Shown here: positions 60,929-64,000 of the stretch, one piece after another
How the letters are laid out: every line of letters starts with the position of its first letter
Numbering within the stretch: position 1 is the stretch's first letter
Source: Aquitalea denitrificans
GTDB taxonomy: Bacteria; Pseudomonadota; Gammaproteobacteria; Burkholderiales; Chromobacteriaceae
Direction: 5' to 3'
Length of the DNA stretch: 64,000 bases
NCBI RefSeq assembly: GCF_009856625.1
Contig: NZ_CP047241.1
Span: 4,340,001 to 4,404,000 of the forward strand
Program-made: the position numbers and the translations under genes
The notes under the pieces: generated by a model
Database searches by the model: none
What the model was told of the DNA's origin: nothing
The model's input: only the letters and a program-made list of their open reading frames with translations

Positions 60929-61844
60929 ATGTTGCCGTTTATCTAGCACATTATTGCTGGCCGGCAGCCTGGCCCTGCCTGCGGCTGCGGCCATGGTGCC
61001 CGGCCCGCAGGATGTCAGCATTCCCTTGCCTGGGGCCGGAGTTTTCGGCAGTACGCTGGACATGCCGGCACAGTTGTACCTGCCTGCTGGCCGTGGTCCG
61101 TTTCCGGTATTGTTGTTTTCCCATGGCCGTGCCGGCAGCCAGCAGGAGCGCCACCAGATGCAGCACCCGCTGGGCCGCAGCCAACTGGCTTACTGGCTGG
61201 ACCGGGGTTTTGCCATCGTGGCACCGATACGCCCCGGTTATGGCCGCACAGGCGGGGGTGATCCTGAGTATCACAGCGCCCGCATGCTGGCACCCGGGGT
61301 GTGCAGCAGCCACCCGGATTATCGCCGGACTGCCGCTGGCGGCAGCGCGGCGGTACAGGCAGCGCTGCGCTGGATCAGCCAGCAGCCCTGGGGTGCGGGC
61401 CAGCCCATCTTGCTGGAAGGCCAGTCGGTTGGTGGTCTGCTGACGGTGGCTGTGGGGGCCAGTTCACCGCCGGGCGTGATCGGCTATATCAATTTTGCCG
61501 GTGGAGCCGGGGGCAATCCGGAAAAATCGCCCGGACAAAGCTGCGAGCCGCAAGCCCTGGCCGCTTTGTATGCCGATTTTGGCCGTCATACCACGCTGCC
61601 CAATCTGTGGATTTACGCGGTGAACGACCAGTACTGGGGGGCGGATGAGCCTGTCGCCTGGCACCAGGCTTTCGCTGCTGGCGGTAGCCCGACATATTTT
61701 GTCCATGCACCTGCCGTGGCGGATGGTGACGGCCACGGCCTGAGCCGACATGCGTCAGCATTGTGGGCGACTGAGGTAGATGCATTTTTACGCAGGCTGC
61801 CAGCATTGGCGCAGCGGTGGTCAAGTCCGCCTCCAGAGCGTTGA
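60918..61844 (+). CDS. Exported alpha/beta hydrolase, dienelactone-hydrolase/esterase-like
   Basis: A 308-residue protein with an N-terminal signal peptide (LSSTLLLAGSLALPAAAAM). The hydrolase fold has VLLFSHGRAGSQQERHQ, FAIVAPIRPGYGRTGG, the nucleophile elbow LLEGQSVGGLLTVA, and a late AVADGDGHGLSRHA with the catalytic His. The HGRAGS/GQSVGG combination resembles dienelactone-hydrolase-like exported esterases. GGAG before the ATG at 60918 decides the start. Its substrate is unknown. Confidence 0.8.
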   Translation: MWRECCRLSSTLLLAGSLALPAAAAMVPGPQDVSIPLPGAGVFGSTLDMPAQLYLPAGRGPFPVLLFSHGRAGSQQERHQMQHPLGRSQLAYWLDRGFAIVAPIRPGYGRTGGGDPEYHSARMLAPGVCSSHPDYRRTAAGGSAAVQAALRWISQQPWGAGQPILLEGQSVGGLLTVAVGASSPPGVIGYINFAGGAGGNPEKSPGQSCEPQALAALYADFGRHTTLPNLWIYAVNDQYWGADEPVAWHQAFAAGGSPTYFVHAPAVADGDGHGLSRHASALWATEVDAFLRRLPALAQRWSSPPPER

Positions 61845-62115
61845 GCTGGCTGATGGTGCCCGCCTGCTGTGGTCTCAACCGGCTGATCTGCATCAAGTAT
61901 TCATCATTCCGTGTGCCATGTATTTTCTGAGGTGGCGACGGCTTTTCCTTGCAGATCAAAAGCCTATGATTTTCATCAGGGCATAATGTATTTCATCGTC
62001 ATTTTAAATGGTTAAATTAATGTAAATGGTATGGTAGCGTAGCCCATTTAATGGCTTGCAGCGGGGATGCGGCCATTGCCAATCAAGATGTGATGAATAT
62101 TCGTGGAGAATTGTT
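61845..62115. other. Promoter region of the lipoprotein operon
   Basis: A gap of about 270 bp with an AT-rich stretch at 61985-62040 (TTTTAAATGGTTAAATTAATG and TAAATGGTATGGTA) that should hold the promoter of the CsgG-type operon. No gene or repeat is supported here. Confidence 0.4.
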
Positions 62116-62790
62116 GTGAAACAGAAAACAACTGCCCTGTTGCTGCTGGGCGTCTTGGCGGGCCTGACTGGCTGCGCGACCGAGAGCTCGCAATCCCTGG
62201 CCGTGGCACAGGTCAATAGCGTTGCCAAACCTTATACGGGTGTCCGCGCACCGATTTCCATCGGCAAGTTCGATAACCGGTCCAGTTATGCGCGCGGGCT
62301 GTTTTCTGATGGTGTTGACCGTTTGGGCAGCCAGGCCAAGACCATTCTGATTACCCATCTGCAGCAGACTGGCCGCTTTAATGTGCTGGATCGCGAAAAT
62401 ATGGCGGAAACCAGACAGGAAGCCAGCATCAAGCAACAGGCGCAGAAGCTGAAGGGCGCTGATTACGTGATCACCGGCGATGTCACCGAATTTGGCCGCA
62501 AGGAAGTGGGCGATCAGCAACTGTTTGGCATTCTGGGCCGTGGCAAGCAACAGATTGCCTATGCCAAAGTGAATCTGAATATCGTCAACACCGCCACATC
62601 CGAAGTGGTGTATTCCACCCAGGGTGCCGGTGAGTACAGCCTGTCCAATCGTGAGGTCATCGGCTTTGGCGGCACCGCCAGCTATGATTCCACCCTGAAT
62701 GGCAAGGTACTGGATCTGGCCATCCGCGAAGCGGTGAACCGCCTGACCGAAGCAGTGGATGCCGGTACCTGGCAACCGGCTCGTAACTAA
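62116..62790 (+). CDS. CsgG/HfaB-family lipoprotein
   Basis: A 224-residue predicted outer-membrane lipoprotein. The GTG at 62116 follows TGGAG by seven bases and yields signal peptide KQKTTALLLLGVLAGLTGCATE, with the lipobox Cys at about residue 18. The mature part follows CsgG: ISIGKFDNRSSY, LITHLQQTGRFNVLDRENM, GADYVITGDVTEFGRKE and AKVNLNIVNTATSEVVYSTQGAGEY. CsgG family proteins assemble in the outer membrane for secretion. It leads a three-lipoprotein operon without curli genes. Confidence 0.88.
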   Translation: MKQKTTALLLLGVLAGLTGCATESSQSLAVAQVNSVAKPYTGVRAPISIGKFDNRSSYARGLFSDGVDRLGSQAKTILITHLQQTGRFNVLDRENMAETRQEASIKQQAQKLKGADYVITGDVTEFGRKEVGDQQLFGILGRGKQQIAYAKVNLNIVNTATSEVVYSTQGAGEYSLSNREVIGFGGTASYDSTLNGKVLDLAIREAVNRLTEAVDAGTWQPARN

Positions 62791-62806
62791 GGCGGGGTGC
62801 TTGGTC

Positions 62807-63160
62807 ATGACGATTTCCAAAGCATCACGCCGGGTCCTGCCGCTGCTGAGCCTTTGTCTGCTGGCGGCCTGTGTACAGGCACCCAAGACACTGTACCAGT
62901 GGGAAGGCTATCAACCGCAGGTGTATGAACACTTCAAGGGCCAGAGCCCGCAACAGCAGATCACCGAGCTGGAAAAAGGTCTGGAGCGCATTGCCGCCAA
63001 GGGCAATGTTCCCCCGCCGGGCTACCGGGCGCATTTGGGCATGCTGTATGCCGAAACCGGGCGCGACGACCTGGCCTTGCAGCAGCTAGAGGCCGAGAAA
63101 GCCGCCTTTCCCGAGTCGGCAGCCTATATCGATTTCCTGCTGAAGAAATACCGGAAGTAA
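62807..63160 (+). CDS. DUF4810 lipoprotein
   Basis: A 117-residue lipoprotein: signal peptide LPLLSLCLLAAC with the lipobox Cys at residue 22. DUF4810-typical LYQWEGYQPQVYEHFKG follows, then a helical part ending DDLALQQLEAEKAAFPESAAYIDFLLKK. No enzymatic motif is present. The ATG is 17 bp after the CsgG-type gene and the DUF799 gene follows after nine bp. Partnership in one envelope complex is inferred from this conserved order. Confidence 0.87.
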   Translation: MTISKASRRVLPLLSLCLLAACVQAPKTLYQWEGYQPQVYEHFKGQSPQQQITELEKGLERIAAKGNVPPPGYRAHLGMLYAETGRDDLALQQLEAEKAAFPESAAYIDFLLKKYRK

Positions 63161-63169
63161 GGACCGACC

Positions 63170-63838
63170 ATGCGACATTTTTTCCGATTGATCAGCTGCC
63201 TGGCCGTGGCAGCCCTGTTGTCTGCCTGCGCCGCCAGCCAGCCGCCAGCCAAGCGTGATTACACTGCGTACAAGGAAAGCAAGCCCAGAAGCATCCTGGT
63301 GCTGCCGCCCTTGAACAACTCGCCGGATGTCAACGCCAGCTACAGCGTACTGTCGGTGCTGACCTACCCGCTGGCTGAAGCTGGCTACTATGTGCTGCCG
63401 GTGGCACTGGTGGACAGCACCTTCAAGCAGAACGGCCTGACCGTGCCCGGCGATATCCATCAAGTGGCACCGGCCAAGCTGCGTGACATCTTTGGTGCCG
63501 ATGCGGGGCTGTATGTCACCATCAGCAAATACGGTTCCACCTACACCGTGCTGGACAGTGTCACCGTGGTGGCGGCTTCGGCCCGGTTGGTGGACCTGCG
63601 TACAGGTACCGAGCTGTGGAGCGGCAGTGCCAGTGCTTCCAGCGCCGAAAACCAGAACAATAACAATAACGGTGGCCTGGTGGGCATGCTGATTTCCGCG
63701 GCCATCAAGCAGATTGCCAACAACCTGAGCGACAGCGGCCATGATGTGGCTGGTATTACCAGCAATCGCTTGTTGTCGGCCGGTCATTACAATGGCTTGC
63801 TGTTCGGGCCGTACTCGCCGCACTATGGCACCGACTGA
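63170..63838 (+). CDS. DUF799 lipoprotein, GNA1162-like
   Basis: A 222-residue lipoprotein with signal peptide LISCLAVAALLSAC, lipobox Cys near residue 20. DUF799 core segments are SILVLPPLNNSPDVNASYSVLSVLTYPLAEAGYYVLPVALV, DIFGADAGLYVTISKYGS and LVDLRTGTELWSGSA. A run of asparagines precedes a helical C-terminal third. The neisserial GNA1162 protein has the same domain. It is the last gene of the operon, before a bidirectional terminator. Confidence 0.88.
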   Translation: MRHFFRLISCLAVAALLSACAASQPPAKRDYTAYKESKPRSILVLPPLNNSPDVNASYSVLSVLTYPLAEAGYYVLPVALVDSTFKQNGLTVPGDIHQVAPAKLRDIFGADAGLYVTISKYGSTYTVLDSVTVVAASARLVDLRTGTELWSGSASASSAENQNNNNNGGLVGMLISAAIKQIANNLSDSGHDVAGITSNRLLSAGHYNGLLFGPYSPHYGTD

Positions 63839-63846
63839 TTGGAGCG

Positions 63847-63899
63847 CACATGAAAAAGCCGCCAGGGAATGGCTCCTCTGGCGGCTTTTTTCATGTGCA
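63847..63899. terminator. Bidirectional terminator between the lipoprotein operon and pyruvate kinase
   Basis: CACATGAAAAAGCCGCCAG and CTGGCGGCTTTTTTCATGTG pair over about 19 bp with one bulge, with A and T tracts on the two sides. It is placed between convergent transcription units. Confidence 0.87.
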
Positions 63900-63906
63900 G
63901 GGAGAA

Positions 63907-64000
63907 TCAGGGGTAGACAATACGCAGCAGATTGGTGGCACCCGGTGTCCCAAACGGCACACCGGCGATAATCACCATTGGCTTGCCCTGCTCAGCCAGT
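63907..64000 (-). CDS. pyk: Pyruvate kinase, C-terminal end
   Basis: Only the last 30 codons are in the window. They read LAEQGKPMVIIAGVPFGTPG and end NLLRIVYP before TGA, matching the conserved C-terminal segment of bacterial pyruvate kinases (the aGxPxGxPGxTN motif). The gene starts outside the right edge on the minus strand. Confidence 0.8.
   Translation of the reverse strand, partial: LAEQGKPMVIIAGVPFGTPGATNLLRIVYP

Overview
The window is a compact, high-G+C chromosomal segment with about 65 genes and no rRNA, tRNA, CRISPR array, prophage or complete insertion sequence that I can see. Gene content points to a betaproteobacterium of the order Neisseriales, most likely Chromobacteriaceae (Chromobacterium/Aquitalea/Vogesella-like). 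The evidence is an enterobacterial-type pyrB-pyrI pair, a CsgG / DUF4810 / DUF799 (GNA1162-like) lipoprotein operon of the neisserial kind, and a short element between hutG and hutU whose core resembles the neisserial Correia element. The genus is an inference.

Layout. 1-3.5 kb: LPS core genes waaA (partial) and waaC on the minus strand, and a WaaE/KdtX-type glycosyltransferase plus a sugar-nucleotide epimerase on the plus strand, separated by about 500 bp rich in DnaA boxes. 3.6-9.8 kb: an acetyltransferase, an outer-membrane protein, a YbaL-like antiporter without its RCK domain, a CorC/HlyC-type protein, ung, a rhodanese and pcm. 9.9-13.9 kb: TPP riboswitch, thiC and an AT-richer NCS1 transporter with a structured leader. 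14-24.6 kb: GNAT, EthD-like, YcaQ, DUF2789, rlhA, YkgJ and YdcZ proteins, three exported small proteins, VF530, GST, MazG-like, sirtuin and MscS. 24.8-30.6 kb: HD-GYP protein, small YkgJ protein, chemoreceptor, then pyrBI behind an attenuator. 30.7-36.2 kb: GNAT, NYN-LOTUS protein and a giant indolepyruvate:ferredoxin oxidoreductase. 36.6-43.7 kb: rarD, a tightly overlapping GNAT-methyltransferase-AlaX-GFA operon, EamA transporter, gmhA, an inositol monophosphatase and rsmE. 44.2-53.7 kb: Zn-ribbon protein, mutarotase, hutC, uppP and hutIGUH. 53.7-64 kb: transporters, a second uracil-DNA glycosylase-fold protein, an XRE-cupin regulator, hydrolases, an orphan sulfate-binding protein, the lipoprotein operon and the end of pyruvate kinase.

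How the genes work together. hutC and hutIGUH form the histidine degradation pathway to glutamate, with a TGTATATACA-type operator in front of hutI. waaA/waaC/WaaE-like and gmhA supply inner-core LPS (heptose). pyrBI is ATCase. thiC and possibly the NCS1 transporter serve thiamine pyrimidine supply.

Beyond the genes, the most notable signals are at chromosome scale. Five perfect GTTTCACGTGAAAC palindromes plus one near copy (parS sites) are spread from 9.7 to 52.2 kb, and nine perfect TTATCCACA DnaA boxes are concentrated at 1.3-1.7 kb and 13.9-14.0 kb. Together they suggest the window lies in the origin-proximal, ParB-loading part of the chromosome. Other signals are a Correia-like MITE, a structured inverted-repeat block near 44 kb, a pyrL-like leader and a LiuR-like operator.
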